Assembly: GCF_036700095.1 (NCBI RefSeq)
Contig: NZ_CP144918.1
Span: 745,001-809,000, forward strand
From: Pelagerythrobacter marensis
Lineage (GTDB): Bacteria; Pseudomonadota; Alphaproteobacteria; Sphingomonadales; Sphingomonadaceae
DNA: 64,000 bases
Reading direction: 5' to 3'
Position numbers and translations under genes: made by a program. A model generated the notes under the pieces. It did no database searches. It had not been told where the DNA came from and worked only from the letters and a program-made list of their open reading frames with translations. Shown here in pieces: positions 37,006-46,116 of this stretch. The stretch's first letter is position 1. Each line of letters begins with the position of its first letter.

Positions 37006-37037
37006 AAAAGGCGGCGGGTCGCAACCCGCCGCCTTTT
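37006..37037 (-). terminator. Rho-independent terminator of the M23 peptidase gene
   Basis: AAAAGGCGGCGGG (37006-37018) pairs over 13 bases with CCCGCCGCCTTTT (37025-37037) around a 6-base loop. On the minus strand, the direction of the peptidase gene that ends at 37089, the stem is followed by T residues. Confidence 0.85.
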
Positions 37038-37088
37038 CAGGCATCCTCCGCGAATGCCGGCCCCGCCCGAGAGCGGGGCGTGAAAGGG

Positions 37089-37787
37089 TTATTCGTCCCC
37101 GCCGCCCATGCCGCCTTCGCCGGTGGCGAGTGCGAAGGCCTGCTGCGCCTCGCTCTCGATCATGTAGGGCATCGGGTTCACCGCCTTGCCGTTCACGCGC
37201 ACTTCGTAATGGAGGTGCGGGCCGGTCGAGCGGCCGGTCGATCCGACATAGCCGATCAGGTCGCCTTTCCTGACCCGCTGACCATCGGCCACGGCCAGCT
37301 TGGACAAGTGGGCGTAGCGGGTCTGCAGGTTGGCGCCGTGTTCGATCTGGATGAACAGGCCGTAGCTGCTGAACCAGTTGGCGCGGCCTACGATACCGTC
37401 GGCCGTGGCATAGACGGGGGTGCCGGTCGGCGCGGCGAGATCGACCCCGCTATGCGCGCGCCGGCCGCCGAGCACCGGGTGGTTGCGCATCCCGTAATTG
37501 CTGGTGAGCCGCGAATCTTCGAGCGGCATGCGCGAGGGGACCGAGATCCCCGTGGTTGCGACCGGCTGTGCGCCGGTTCCGTCGAGCGAGCGCCAGCTGG
37601 CAAAGAGTTCGCGGAACTGCGCGTCGCCGCCCATCGGGCCGGCCTGGGCATCCTGCACCGGGGCGGACATGTCGGCCGCCGCGGCGCTGGAATTGGCGAG
37701 CGCCGGAGCGGCAGCGAGCGTGGCGGCGGCGGCGGCGGACATTGCCGCAGCGCGAGCGATCCGCCGGCTGAAAGGAGTTACGACCAA
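37089..37787 (-). CDS. M23 family metallopeptidase (LysM-less, periplasmic)
   Basis: This is a peptidoglycan endopeptidase or its inactive regulator relative. The 232-residue protein has a signal peptide (RIARAAAMSAAAAATLAAAPALA) and an M23 domain with the zinc motif HSGVDLAAPTGTPVYA, RYAHLSKLAVADGQ and the second motif GPHLHYEVRVNG. All expected zinc ligands are visible, so it is probably active. It ends in a short Gly-rich tail. The start is taken as TTG at 37787 because AGAGGA lies 8 bases before it and it gives a normal signal peptide. An ATG at 37841 would add 18 residues. Confidence 0.88.
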   Translation of the reverse strand: MVVTPFSRRIARAAAMSAAAAATLAAAPALANSSAAAADMSAPVQDAQAGPMGGDAQFRELFASWRSLDGTGAQPVATTGISVPSRMPLEDSRLTSNYGMRNHPVLGGRRAHSGVDLAAPTGTPVYATADGIVGRANWFSSYGLFIQIEHGANLQTRYAHLSKLAVADGQRVRKGDLIGYVGSTGRSTGPHLHYEVRVNGKAVNPMPYMIESEAQQAFALATGEGGMGGGDE

Positions 37788-37898
37788 AAGTCCCGTCCTC
37801 TTTGTTCGCGGCGCGAGCGCCGCAGCGATCCGTATCCGCAATCGGAGGCAAGAAAGCCGTGCGGCATTTTTCTGGAGACTTGGGAACCCCCCGCCGTC

Positions 37899-38732
37899 TC
37901 AGGAATTGTGGGGTAACCGGGCATTCGCCCCGGAAGCAACACCGCCGTAGAACTCTCGCGACAAACCGGCTGCCGAACGCGCCGAGTCGTTGAACGGTGG
38001 TTTCAACGCCCCCCGAAAGTGCGTTTTTACGAGATTTTTCCAGCATTCTGGCGGATTCACGCCATCCGTCTCGCAACGAGCTACAAAATGTTTGGTACCG
38101 AACCGAACATGACGAATTTCGTCGTCAAGGATTCGTTGCAGGATGCGGGCACCGTCCTCGTCTCCGTGAGCACGTACACGATCCCGCGTGGTCGGGGTGA
38201 CGTCGAGGCCGCGCGCTTCGAGTACCATAGGCACGACCGCCAATCGGGCGCGTACGTCGTGTCGAGTTTCATGCGCGGCTTGCCATAAACCGTCATGCGC
38301 TGGCAGTTTGCCATAGGCGCTGCCGAGGCGCCGCAGCTTGCGGTCGAGAAGCGCAAAATGCATTGCTTCGTCTGCAGCCACCGATAGGAAATCGTCCACG
38401 AAACCGCGCCCCATCTCGCCACCGAACCGACCGGCCATATCGAGCGCGAGATCAATCGCGACAAACTCGATGTGAGCCAGAGCGTGCCACAGGGCGATCC
38501 GGCCACGCTCCGAGCCGCCTTTGCCCCGCTTGGGCATGCGGTGGGGGGGCAGCAGCTCGGGCTCGGCGGGCCAGGCCGGGCTTTCGGGCATGGCGACATC
38601 GAATCGCCACGCGAGCCGTCCGAGCCGCCAGCGGCGGGCGACTTCGCGCGCGGCGAAGAGTTTCGCCTTCGGTTCGGGCGTCAGCAGGGCGCGGCGAATG
38701 GCCGCCGCGACCGATTCGCGCGGACCGGTCAA
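37899..38732 (-). CDS. DUF455 family ferritin-like protein, TTG start
   Basis: The 277-residue protein has the DUF455 pattern: LLTPEPKAKLFAAREVAR, LLPPHRMPKRGKGG, ALWHALAHIEFVAIDLALDM, FLSVAADEAMHFALLDRKL and LQRILDDEIRHVRFG. The four Glu/His clusters are those of a ferritin-like di-iron four-helix bundle. The reaction is unknown. No ATG or GTG lies near the family N-terminus; TTG at 38732 overlaps the bcp stop as TTGA, so translation coupling is likely. It is the last gene of the glnE-bcp-DUF455 group. Its DNA appears slightly less GC-rich than glnE. Confidence 0.85.
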   Translation of the reverse strand: MTGPRESVAAAIRRALLTPEPKAKLFAAREVARRWRLGRLAWRFDVAMPESPAWPAEPELLPPHRMPKRGKGGSERGRIALWHALAHIEFVAIDLALDMAGRFGGEMGRGFVDDFLSVAADEAMHFALLDRKLRRLGSAYGKLPAHDGLWQAAHETRHDVRARLAVVPMVLEARGLDVTPTTRDRVRAHGDEDGARILQRILDDEIRHVRFGTKHFVARCETDGVNPPECWKNLVKTHFRGALKPPFNDSARSAAGLSREFYGGVASGANARLPHNS

Positions 38733-39202
38733 AGCGCGCGGGCGGCGTCGAGCACGTCCTGCGCGTGCCCTTTCACCTTCACCTTGTTCCACACTTGCGC
38801 GATCCGGCCTTCGGCATCGACCAGATAGGTCGTGCGGATCATGCCCATGAAGGTCTTGCCATACATCTTCTTTTCCCCCCACACGCCCAGCGTGTCGGAC
38901 AGGCCGCCTTCCTCCGCATCGGTCGCCAGCGGGACCTTGAGGTCGTGCTTGGCGATGAAGTTGCGGTGCTTCTGCGGCGAATCCTTGCTCACGCCCAGGA
39001 TCGCGGTGCCGGCCTTCTCGAACTCGCCGGCAAGTTCGGTGAAATCCTTCGCCTCGGTGGTGCAGCCGGGGGTATTGTCCTTCGGATAGAAGAACAGCAC
39101 CAGCTTGCGCCCGCGGAAGTCGGACGGGCGCACGGTGCCGCCGTCGGGCGTTTCCATCGCCACGTCGGGCATCGGGTCGCCGGCTTGTGCAGGTTCGCTC
39201 AT
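38729..39202 (-). CDS. bcp: Peroxiredoxin, BCP family, with a single cysteine
   Basis: This thiol peroxidase removes peroxides in the cytoplasm. The 157-residue protein has the peroxidatic Cys47 in FFYPKDNTPGCTTEAKDFTE. E. coli BCP has a second Cys five residues later; here that position is Lys, and I see no other Cys in the whole protein, so the oxidised enzyme must be recycled by an outside thiol. Its ATG overlaps the glnE TGA (ATGA), and its own stop overlaps the DUF455 start. Confidence 0.94.
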   Translation of the reverse strand: MSEPAQAGDPMPDVAMETPDGGTVRPSDFRGRKLVLFFYPKDNTPGCTTEAKDFTELAGEFEKAGTAILGVSKDSPQKHRNFIAKHDLKVPLATDAEEGGLSDTLGVWGEKKMYGKTFMGMIRTTYLVDAEGRIAQVWNKVKVKGHAQDVLDAARAL

Positions 39203-41910
39203 CGGTCTGTCTCCAGTCGTTCCTCGAATATTTCGTACCACGCGGAAGCCACGCATTGGCGTGCCGCCCCCAGCTTGTGCAAGACTTCGTTCAGGTCCGC
39301 GCAGCCGCAGGCCCCGGCCAGCGCGCGGGTGGCTGCCGGGGGCGGAGACACGAGGTCGGGTGCAAGCAGCCGCCCGGCCACCAGCAGCCGGGTCATCATC
39401 GTTTCCGCCTCGCGCATCGCCTCGGGCAAGAGGCCGCGCTCGACAAGACAGGCGATGGCCTGCCCCAGGTCGGGGAAGATGCAGCCGCCCTGGCGCGTGC
39501 TTTCGCGCAGCTGCAGGAAATGGACGAGAAATTCGAGGTCGACCAGTCCGCCGCGCAGCAGCTTGGCATCGAGCGACCCGCGTGGCGGCTTGTTCGCCGC
39601 CATGTCCGCGCGCATCCGCAGTACGTCGTGCCGCAACCCGTCGGGATCGCGCGGGCGGATCAGCGCGTCGGCGATCGCGCTTTCGAGCGCGGCGCGGGCT
39701 TCGGGCGAGCCGTAGAGCGGCCGTGCGCGGGTCAGCGCCATGTGTTCCCAGGTCCAGGCATCCTCGCGCTGGTAGCGGGCAAAGCTGTCGAGGCTGACCG
39801 CCAGCGGACCTTGCGCCCCCTGCGGCCGGAGCCGGGTATCGACTTCGTACAGCGCGCCCTGTGCGGTCGGCACGCTGAGCGCGCCGCTGACCCGCTGGGC
39901 GAGGCGATTGAAATAGAGCGTCGCGCCCAGCGGCCTCTCGCCGTCCGATTCGGCGCCGTGATCCCCGGTGAAAAGGTAGACGATATCGAGGTCGGACGCA
40001 TGGGTCAGCGCGCCGCCGCCCAGCCGACCGAGGCCGAGGACAAGCAGTTCCCCGCCGGGCACCGTGCCATGGCGGGCGGCGAAATCCTGCTCGGTCGTGC
40101 GCGCCGCGATATCGAGCGCCGCCTCCGCCGTGCGCGAGAGTGCGGCGGCAATCTCCAGCGGGTCGTGAACCCGCTCGATCAACTGCACGCCGAGGGCGAA
40201 GCGCGTTTCCGCGGTGACGATACGAATGCGGTCGAGCGCGGCCTCGTAATCGTCGCCCGTTTCGCCGCGGGCCATGCGGGCGGCGAGTTCGGGGACATCG
40301 CCGGGCAGGTCGAGCGCGCTGCGGTCGATCAGCGCGTCGAGCAGGTCGGGCCGCCGGGCCAGTTCCTCGGCCAGCGGCGGCGCGAGCGTGAGCACGCCGA
40401 CGAGCTGGTCGAGCAGGGCGGGCCGCGCGTCGAGCAGGCGGAACAGGTTGATTGCGCTCGATGCCTTGGTGATCAGGTCTTCCCACAGGATCAGCGCGCG
40501 GCGCGGATCGGGCGCCTCGGCCAGCGCTTCCAGCAGTCGCGGCAGGAGCGCGTCGAACGATGCCCGCGCCGCCTCGCTGCGCAGCGACCGGATGCGCCCG
40601 TCGCTCCATCCGGCGATCCGTTCGGCCAGCGCTTCGGGATCGGCGAAGCCCAGCCGCTCCAGGCGCGCAGGCAGGCTTTCCCCCGCCCCGGCCGGGGCGG
40701 CAGGCGTGCGGCCGTCCTTGTCGAGCAGGCGGGCGTAGCGGGCGGCGACGTCGGCGCACAGCGGGCGCAGGTCGGCCAGCAGGGCGGCGCCGTCGGCGAG
40801 GCCGTCGAGCCGCGCGACACGGTCGAGCGCTTCGCCTTCGGGCAAGGTGTGGGTCTGGTGATCCTCGATCATCTGCAGGCGGTGTTCGACCGTCCGCAGC
40901 CGGTCGTAGCTGTCGCCCAGGCATCGGGCGTCCTCCGCCGAGATTTGCCCGGCGGCGGCGAGAGCGTCGAGTGCGGCGCGGGTGCCGCGCTCGCGCAGGC
41001 CGCGATCGCGGCCGCCGTGGATCAGCTGATGCGCCTGGGCGAAGAACTCGATCTCGCGAATGCCGCCGCGTCCCTGCTTCAGATTGAAGCCCGGGCCGGG
41101 TTCGAGCGGGCCGGAGTACTGTTCGCGGATACGCGAGGTCAGCCGCCCGATGTCCTCGATCGCCCCGAAATCGAGGCTGCGGCGCCAGACGAACGGGCGG
41201 ATCGCGGCCAGGAACTCCTCGCCCGCCGCGATGTCGCCGGCCGCCGGGCGCGCCCGGATGAAGGCCGCGCGCTCCCACGCGAGGGCGGAACTCTCGTAAT
41301 GGCTCAGCGCCGCATCGAACGAGATCGCCAGCGGGCTGACTTCGGAGGCCGGGCGCAGTCGCAGGTCGACGCGGAAGACGTAGCCTTCGGCGGTATTGGC
41401 GGAGAGCAGCTGAACCACGTCGCGCGCATAGCGTTGCGCCGCCTCCCCCGGCTCGTCGCGCGCCCGCCGGGGGAGCGTCTCCGGGTCGTAGAGCAGGATC
41501 GGATCGATGTCGGAGCTGTAGTTGAGTTCCCCCGCGCCGTGCTTGCCCAGCGCCAGCGCGAGGAAACCGGCCGGTGCGGCGCCTTCCACGCGGCGCGCAA
41601 TCGCCTCGCCGATCGCCCGGTCGAGCGCGCGGTCGGCGAGACCCGACAGCTCGGCCATGACCTGCGCGAGGGGGAAGGCGCCGGCAAGGTCGCCGATTGC
41701 CAGCGCGGTCGCCAGCGCAAGCCGCTCGCGCCGCAGGGCGGTTTCGCAGTTCGGCGCCCCTTCGCCCGCCGCCCGCGCCATCTCCAGCGCGTCCCCGCCC
41801 CGGCCCTGCCGCAAGAGGTCTTCCAGCGCGGGCTGCCGGTCGAGCGCGCGCGCGAGGAACGGCGCGTTGGCGCGGGCGCGGGCGATCGCGTCTGGCCAGT
41901 CGAAGCTCAT
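39199..41910 (-). CDS. glnE: Bifunctional glutamine synthetase adenylyltransferase/deadenylase
   Basis: The enzyme adenylylates and deadenylylates glutamine synthetase in response to nitrogen status. The 903-residue protein has two nucleotidyltransferase domains: the N-terminal deadenylase with LALGKHGAGELNYSSDIDPI and the C-terminal adenylyltransferase with GLGRLGGGALTHASDLDIVY, each with the G-G/S...D-x-D pattern. The conserved GRGGIREIEFFAQ links them. Length fits alphaproteobacterial GlnE. The start at 41910 is the first ATG with family similarity. Confidence 0.96.
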   Translation of the reverse strand: MSFDWPDAIARARANAPFLARALDRQPALEDLLRQGRGGDALEMARAAGEGAPNCETALRRERLALATALAIGDLAGAFPLAQVMAELSGLADRALDRAIGEAIARRVEGAAPAGFLALALGKHGAGELNYSSDIDPILLYDPETLPRRARDEPGEAAQRYARDVVQLLSANTAEGYVFRVDLRLRPASEVSPLAISFDAALSHYESSALAWERAAFIRARPAAGDIAAGEEFLAAIRPFVWRRSLDFGAIEDIGRLTSRIREQYSGPLEPGPGFNLKQGRGGIREIEFFAQAHQLIHGGRDRGLRERGTRAALDALAAAGQISAEDARCLGDSYDRLRTVEHRLQMIEDHQTHTLPEGEALDRVARLDGLADGAALLADLRPLCADVAARYARLLDKDGRTPAAPAGAGESLPARLERLGFADPEALAERIAGWSDGRIRSLRSEAARASFDALLPRLLEALAEAPDPRRALILWEDLITKASSAINLFRLLDARPALLDQLVGVLTLAPPLAEELARRPDLLDALIDRSALDLPGDVPELAARMARGETGDDYEAALDRIRIVTAETRFALGVQLIERVHDPLEIAAALSRTAEAALDIAARTTEQDFAARHGTVPGGELLVLGLGRLGGGALTHASDLDIVYLFTGDHGAESDGERPLGATLYFNRLAQRVSGALSVPTAQGALYEVDTRLRPQGAQGPLAVSLDSFARYQREDAWTWEHMALTRARPLYGSPEARAALESAIADALIRPRDPDGLRHDVLRMRADMAANKPPRGSLDAKLLRGGLVDLEFLVHFLQLRESTRQGGCIFPDLGQAIACLVERGLLPEAMREAETMMTRLLVAGRLLAPDLVSPPPAATRALAGACGCADLNEVLHKLGAARQCVASAWYEIFEERLETDR

Positions 41911-42026
41911 GCGCGCTCCCTGCCCACTCGCTGCCGCCGGCACAAGCGCGCTGTGCCGCATGGCTTGCGGGCCGGCCCGCGACCTGCCAAGCATGGACCG
42001 TCGCAGAAATTCGAGAGAGTATCATC

Positions 42027-43715
42027 ATGATCCGCCGCATTCTTGCCGCCACTGCCGTGCTGACGCTCGCCGCGTGCAACGGCGCCGTCGACGAAACCCG
42101 GGGCGATGCCGCGCTCGACATTCCCGAAGTCGAAGTGCCCGACATTTCGGTCGAGACCGTGCGCGAAGCGACTCGCGTATTGTCGTCCGACGAATTCGAA
42201 GGCCGCCTGCCGGGCACCGCGGGCGAGGAGAAGACCCTCGCCTATCTCGTCGAGCAGTTCGAGAAGGCCGGGCTGGAGCCGGGGAACGAGGGCAGCTGGT
42301 TCCAGGAGGTTCCGCTGGTCGAGATCACCGGGCGCGATTTCGCGCCGCTGACGGTGAAGGCCGGGGGCGAGACGATGGCGTTCGATTACGCCGACGACTG
42401 GGTGGGCGTTTCCTATCGCGAGACGCCCACGACCACCGTCGAAGACAGCGAACTGGTCTTCGTCGGATATGGCATCAACGCGCCGGAAAAAGGCTGGAAC
42501 GATTACGAAGGCGTCGACATGACCGGGAAGACCGCGGTCATCCTGGTCAACGACCCCGATTACGAATCCGAAACGCTGGACGGCCCGTTCAACGGCAAGG
42601 CGATGACCTACTACGGCCGCTGGACCTACAAGTACGAGGAGGCCGCGCGCCAGGGTGCGACCGGCGCGATCATCGTGCACGACACTTACCCTGCGTCCTA
42701 TGGCTGGACGACGGTCCGCAACAGCTGGTCCGGTGCGCAGGCCTATGCCCAGCGCGAGGACGGCGGGGCCGACCAGACGGTTATGAACGGCTGGATCCAG
42801 AAGCCGGTGGCCGAACGGATACTCGAAGCGACCGGCCATAGCCTGGCCGAGCTTTCGGAAGCGGCGAAGAAGAAGGGCTTCAAGGCCGTGCCGCTGGGCG
42901 CGACGGTGTCGACCTCGTTCGAAAACGACACGCGCAGCTTCGCCTCGAAGAACGTGATCGGCATTCTTCCGGGCGCCGAGCGCCCCGACGAATACGTGCT
43001 CCACACCGCGCACTGGGACCATCTGGGCAAGTGCGCGCCGGGCGAAGAGGACGAAATCTGCAACGGCGCGATCGACAATGCCACGGGCACCGCCGCGCTG
43101 ATCGCTCTGGCCGAGGCCCATGCCCGGGCCGGCGCGCCCGATCGCAGCCTCGTGTTCCTGGCCGTTACGGCCGAGGAGCAGGGCCTGCTGGGGTCGGAGT
43201 ATTACGCCGCCAACCCGGTCTTCCCGCTCGAACAGACGGTTGGCGGGGTCAACATGGATGCGCTGTCGCTCGCCGGACCGGCGAACGATGTCACCGTGGT
43301 CGGCCCGGGCAAGTCGCAGCTCGACGATTTCCTCACCGCCGCGCTGACGGCGGAAGGCCGCGTCGGCACGCCCAACCCCTCTCCCGAGGCGGGTTACTAC
43401 TATCGTTCCGACCACTTCAGCATGGCCAAGCGCGGCCTGCCGATGCTCTATGTCGATGGCGGGCAGGACCTTGTCGACGGCGGCACCGAGGCGGGCAAGG
43501 CCTACGAAGACCGTTATCGCGAAACGGCCTATCACGCCGTCGGCGACGAGTTCGACGAGAACTGGGACTGGTCGGGCGTCGCGCAGGATCTGCGCCTCTA
43601 TTACCGCCTCGGCCGCATGCTCGCGATGTCGACGTCGTGGCCCAACTGGCGCGAAGGCGACGAATTCCGCCGCACCCGGGATGAAGCCTGTACGGCGGCA
43701 GAGGACGGCTGCTGA
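42027..43715 (+). CDS. M28 family metallopeptidase, lipoprotein
   Basis: This is a probable aminopeptidase anchored to the outer or inner membrane. The 562-residue protein has the lipobox LTLAACNGA and a protease-associated insert near residues 110-260. The M28 zinc centre follows, with His in YVLHTAHWDHLG, Asp in GAIDNATGTAALIAL, Glu pair in AVTAEEQGLLGSEYY, Asp in VNMDALS and His in YYYRSDHFSMAKRGL. The full ligand set suggests activity. GAGAGA lies before the ATG. Such peptidases take up external peptides for nitrogen. It is divergent from glnE. Confidence 0.93.
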   Translation: MIRRILAATAVLTLAACNGAVDETRGDAALDIPEVEVPDISVETVREATRVLSSDEFEGRLPGTAGEEKTLAYLVEQFEKAGLEPGNEGSWFQEVPLVEITGRDFAPLTVKAGGETMAFDYADDWVGVSYRETPTTTVEDSELVFVGYGINAPEKGWNDYEGVDMTGKTAVILVNDPDYESETLDGPFNGKAMTYYGRWTYKYEEAARQGATGAIIVHDTYPASYGWTTVRNSWSGAQAYAQREDGGADQTVMNGWIQKPVAERILEATGHSLAELSEAAKKKGFKAVPLGATVSTSFENDTRSFASKNVIGILPGAERPDEYVLHTAHWDHLGKCAPGEEDEICNGAIDNATGTAALIALAEAHARAGAPDRSLVFLAVTAEEQGLLGSEYYAANPVFPLEQTVGGVNMDALSLAGPANDVTVVGPGKSQLDDFLTAALTAEGRVGTPNPSPEAGYYYRSDHFSMAKRGLPMLYVDGGQDLVDGGTEAGKAYEDRYRETAYHAVGDEFDENWDWSGVAQDLRLYYRLGRMLAMSTSWPNWREGDEFRRTRDEACTAAEDGC

Positions 43716-43740
43716 ACCGGCTCGGCTGACGGCGAGGGCC

Positions 43741-44724
43741 ATGGCGATGCCCCCGATGCCGCCCGAATGGGCGCCGCAGGACTGGCTATGGATCGGCTTC
43801 CCCCACGATGCCGGCGAATGGCCCGGCTATCTGGAGCGCGCGCAGGAACAGATCGCGGCTTTCGCCAATACGGTCGCCGAAAGCGGGCAGGCCGTGCGCC
43901 TGCTCGTGCGCGATGCGGCGAACGAAGCGCGGGCGAGGGCGCTCGTTTCGGCCGGCGTGACGCTGGAGCGGCGCGCGTTCGGGGACATCTGGCTGCGCGA
44001 CACCGGGCCTCTGGTGCGTGCCGACGGATCGGCGCTGCGCTGCGGCTTCAACGGCTGGGGCGGCAAGTACGAAATGGCCGGCGACCGGGAGATCGGGGCC
44101 GATCTGGCGCGCGACGCCGGCTTGCCGCTGGCCGTGTCGGACTGGATCCTCGAAGGTGGGGCGATCGACGGCGACGGCACCGGCCTCGTCGTCACCACCG
44201 AACAGTGCCTGCTCAACCCCAATCGCAACCCTTCGCTCTCGCGGCAGGAGATCGAGCGGTGGCTGGCGCGCGATCTCGGCTTCGACCGGGTGCTGTGGCT
44301 GGGCGAGGGGCTGGTCAACGACCACACCGACGGGCACGTCGACAACCTTGCGCGCTTCGTCGCGCCGGGTCGGCTGGCACTGCCGCGTGCGACTGGCTCG
44401 GGCGACCCCAATGCCGCGATTTATGCCGATGCGAAAACCCGGGCCGAGGCGTTTGGAGTGGAGGTCTGCGAAATCCCCTCGCCGGGCCTGGTGACGCGGG
44501 GGGACCTGATCGAACCGGCGAGCTACGCCAATTTCGCGATCACCACGAACCTCGTGGTGGTGCCGACTTTCGGCTCGATCCACGACGACGACGCGGTGGC
44601 TGCCATCGCCGCGCTGTTCCCCGACCGCGCGACCATCGGCCTTCCCGCCGATGCCGTCCTGGCCGGCGGGGGCGGATTCCATTGCGCCAGCCAGCAGATG
44701 CCGGCGCAGGTGCTCGGCGATTAA
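43741..44724 (+). CDS. aguA: Agmatine deiminase
   Basis: The enzyme converts agmatine to N-carbamoylputrescine, a step to putrescine. The 327-residue protein is of the peptidyl-arginine-deiminase fold: EWAPQDWLWIGFPHDAGEWPG, DIWLRDTGPLV, FNGWGGKYE, EGLVNDHTDGHVDNLARFV and the nucleophile Cys near residue 315 in GGGGFHCASQQMPA. The partner N-carbamoylputrescine amidase (aguB) is not in the window. A second ATG lies two codons downstream. It follows the M28 gene by 25 bases. Confidence 0.9.
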   Translation: MAMPPMPPEWAPQDWLWIGFPHDAGEWPGYLERAQEQIAAFANTVAESGQAVRLLVRDAANEARARALVSAGVTLERRAFGDIWLRDTGPLVRADGSALRCGFNGWGGKYEMAGDREIGADLARDAGLPLAVSDWILEGGAIDGDGTGLVVTTEQCLLNPNRNPSLSRQEIERWLARDLGFDRVLWLGEGLVNDHTDGHVDNLARFVAPGRLALPRATGSGDPNAAIYADAKTRAEAFGVEVCEIPSPGLVTRGDLIEPASYANFAITTNLVVVPTFGSIHDDDAVAAIAALFPDRATIGLPADAVLAGGGGFHCASQQMPAQVLGD

Positions 44725-44759
44725 CCTTTCGTCAGCCTTGTCGGTCGATAAGGGCGACG

Positions 44760-44885
44760 ATGACCCATGGTGCCAAACTAGCAGATCGCATCGAATCCGC
44801 GGCGAGCGAGGTCCTGCGTGCGGCGCTTGTCAGCGGCTGTGCGCTCGCGCTGATCGCCGCCGGCCCTGCATCTCTCTTCTTCTGA
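44760..44885 (+). CDS. Small hydrophobic protein, 41 residues
   Basis: The frame starts with ATG after an AAGGG Shine-Dalgarno and ends TGA at 44885. The product begins MTHGAKLADRIESAASEVLRA, an amphipathic helix, and ends in a short membrane-like helix with GCALALIAAGPASLFF. It resembles other unannotated small membrane proteins in form only. It lies 35 bases after aguA and converges on the HEMLH protein gene. Whether it is translated cannot be decided from sequence alone. Confidence 0.5.
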   Translation: MTHGAKLADRIESAASEVLRAALVSGCALALIAAGPASLFF

Positions 44886-44903
44886 AGTCTTCCCCCGCAA
44901 AGA

Positions 44904-46043
44904 TCAGGCAATCGGCCACAGCGCGTCGACCGGGCGCTCCAGCACTTTTGCGGCGACCGGGTGAAGCACCTCCGGCGCAAGGCGCCCGTCGGCGGCGGCC
45001 TGCGCGATCCAGCGTTCGATATCGCCACCGGTTTCGGTCCAGCCATCTTGTCTCAGCAGGCCATAAAGCCCCGCGGCGAGCACGTGGATGCCATCGTCGG
45101 CCTTGCGCCAGCGATTGGCGGGATTGCGCGCGACGCCGAGCGCTTCGCTGATCAATTGGTCGAGAGCCTGACAGACGTCTTCGTTGAGCATCCCTTCAAG
45201 CGTTGTGTAGCCCCATTTGGGATCGTGCTCGCGGACGATGCGCACGATCAGCGCGTCGCGCTCGAGAACGGATAGCGCCGCCTTGGCAGCGGGACCGTCC
45301 ATCGGGAACGGCGGATGAAGCATTTCGTGGGCTGCGATCCGTACGGTTGTTGCAGTGTTGTAATCGGCAGCCTGGACGAATGTCTGGCCCGCCATTTTCG
45401 CGGCGTGCGGCCTGGAGAACGCCAGCAGCACGATATTGATGACCGGATCGAAGGTTCGCCCGGTCAGCTTTTCCTGCCAACGAACGACATCGTAATCGCC
45501 CAGGGCGCGAGAAACCTCGGCGATTCGGTTCTCGAACCCGGCCCCCAGCGTCGCCTCGCGAAGGGCGGCGAAGTCGGCGTCGCGCATCGCGGTGAAGACC
45601 TGCAGCAGCCTTGCGGCGCGCTGTGCAAACCAGTCCCATCGTTCTTCCGATCCGCTGGGATTGGCCGCATAGCTCGGCCGGAGGCGGGTCATCGGATCGG
45701 CAAGCAATGCAATGACCGAATCGAGCGTGGTTACCCGCGCGCTGCTGAGCGTGTTCGCGAGCATCGGCCATAGCAACCCGAACGAAGACGATTCCGCTTC
45801 GGCCGCCAGATTCGGGATATCCTCGCGCACGGCGGGGGGCAAGTTCGCGGCAAAGGCATCGGCTTCGGCGGCGTAGAAGCGGCGATAAAGCTCGCCCCCG
45901 CTGAGTGCGCCGAGAAAGGCGATGGCGTCGTAGCCTTCCGACCCGCCGACCTGCCATCGTGTACGCGGTGGCGAAGGCAGTCGGGCGAGAAGGGGCGCGG
46001 CAGGGAGCGCGAGCGCTGCGGAAAGAAACAATCGGCGATCCAT
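44904..46043 (-). CDS. Exported protein with HEXXH motif, possible zinc metalloprotease
   Basis: I do not recognise the family. The 379-residue protein begins MDRRLFLSAALALPAAPLLA, a Tat-like or Sec signal peptide. Near residue 239 it has RIAAHEMLHPPFPMDG, an HEMLH zinc motif that fits metalloproteases. About 43 residues further on, LNEDVCQALDQL offers Glu285 as a possible third ligand. The rest is helical, including YDAIAFLGALSGGELYRRF. The function is inferred from the motif only. It lies downstream of the AraC-thrS group on the same strand, with 73 bases between. Confidence 0.78.
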   Translation of the reverse strand: MDRRLFLSAALALPAAPLLARLPSPPRTRWQVGGSEGYDAIAFLGALSGGELYRRFYAAEADAFAANLPPAVREDIPNLAAEAESSSFGLLWPMLANTLSSARVTTLDSVIALLADPMTRLRPSYAANPSGSEERWDWFAQRAARLLQVFTAMRDADFAALREATLGAGFENRIAEVSRALGDYDVVRWQEKLTGRTFDPVINIVLLAFSRPHAAKMAGQTFVQAADYNTATTVRIAAHEMLHPPFPMDGPAAKAALSVLERDALIVRIVREHDPKWGYTTLEGMLNEDVCQALDQLISEALGVARNPANRWRKADDGIHVLAAGLYGLLRQDGWTETGGDIERWIAQAAADGRLAPEVLHPVAAKVLERPVDALWPIA

Positions 46044-46116
46044 GCCGCCGGTCTAGGCGTTCGAAATCTTGCGGGCTTGAACGGACTTTGCCCGGACGAT
46101 CACATGCTGCCGCGGT

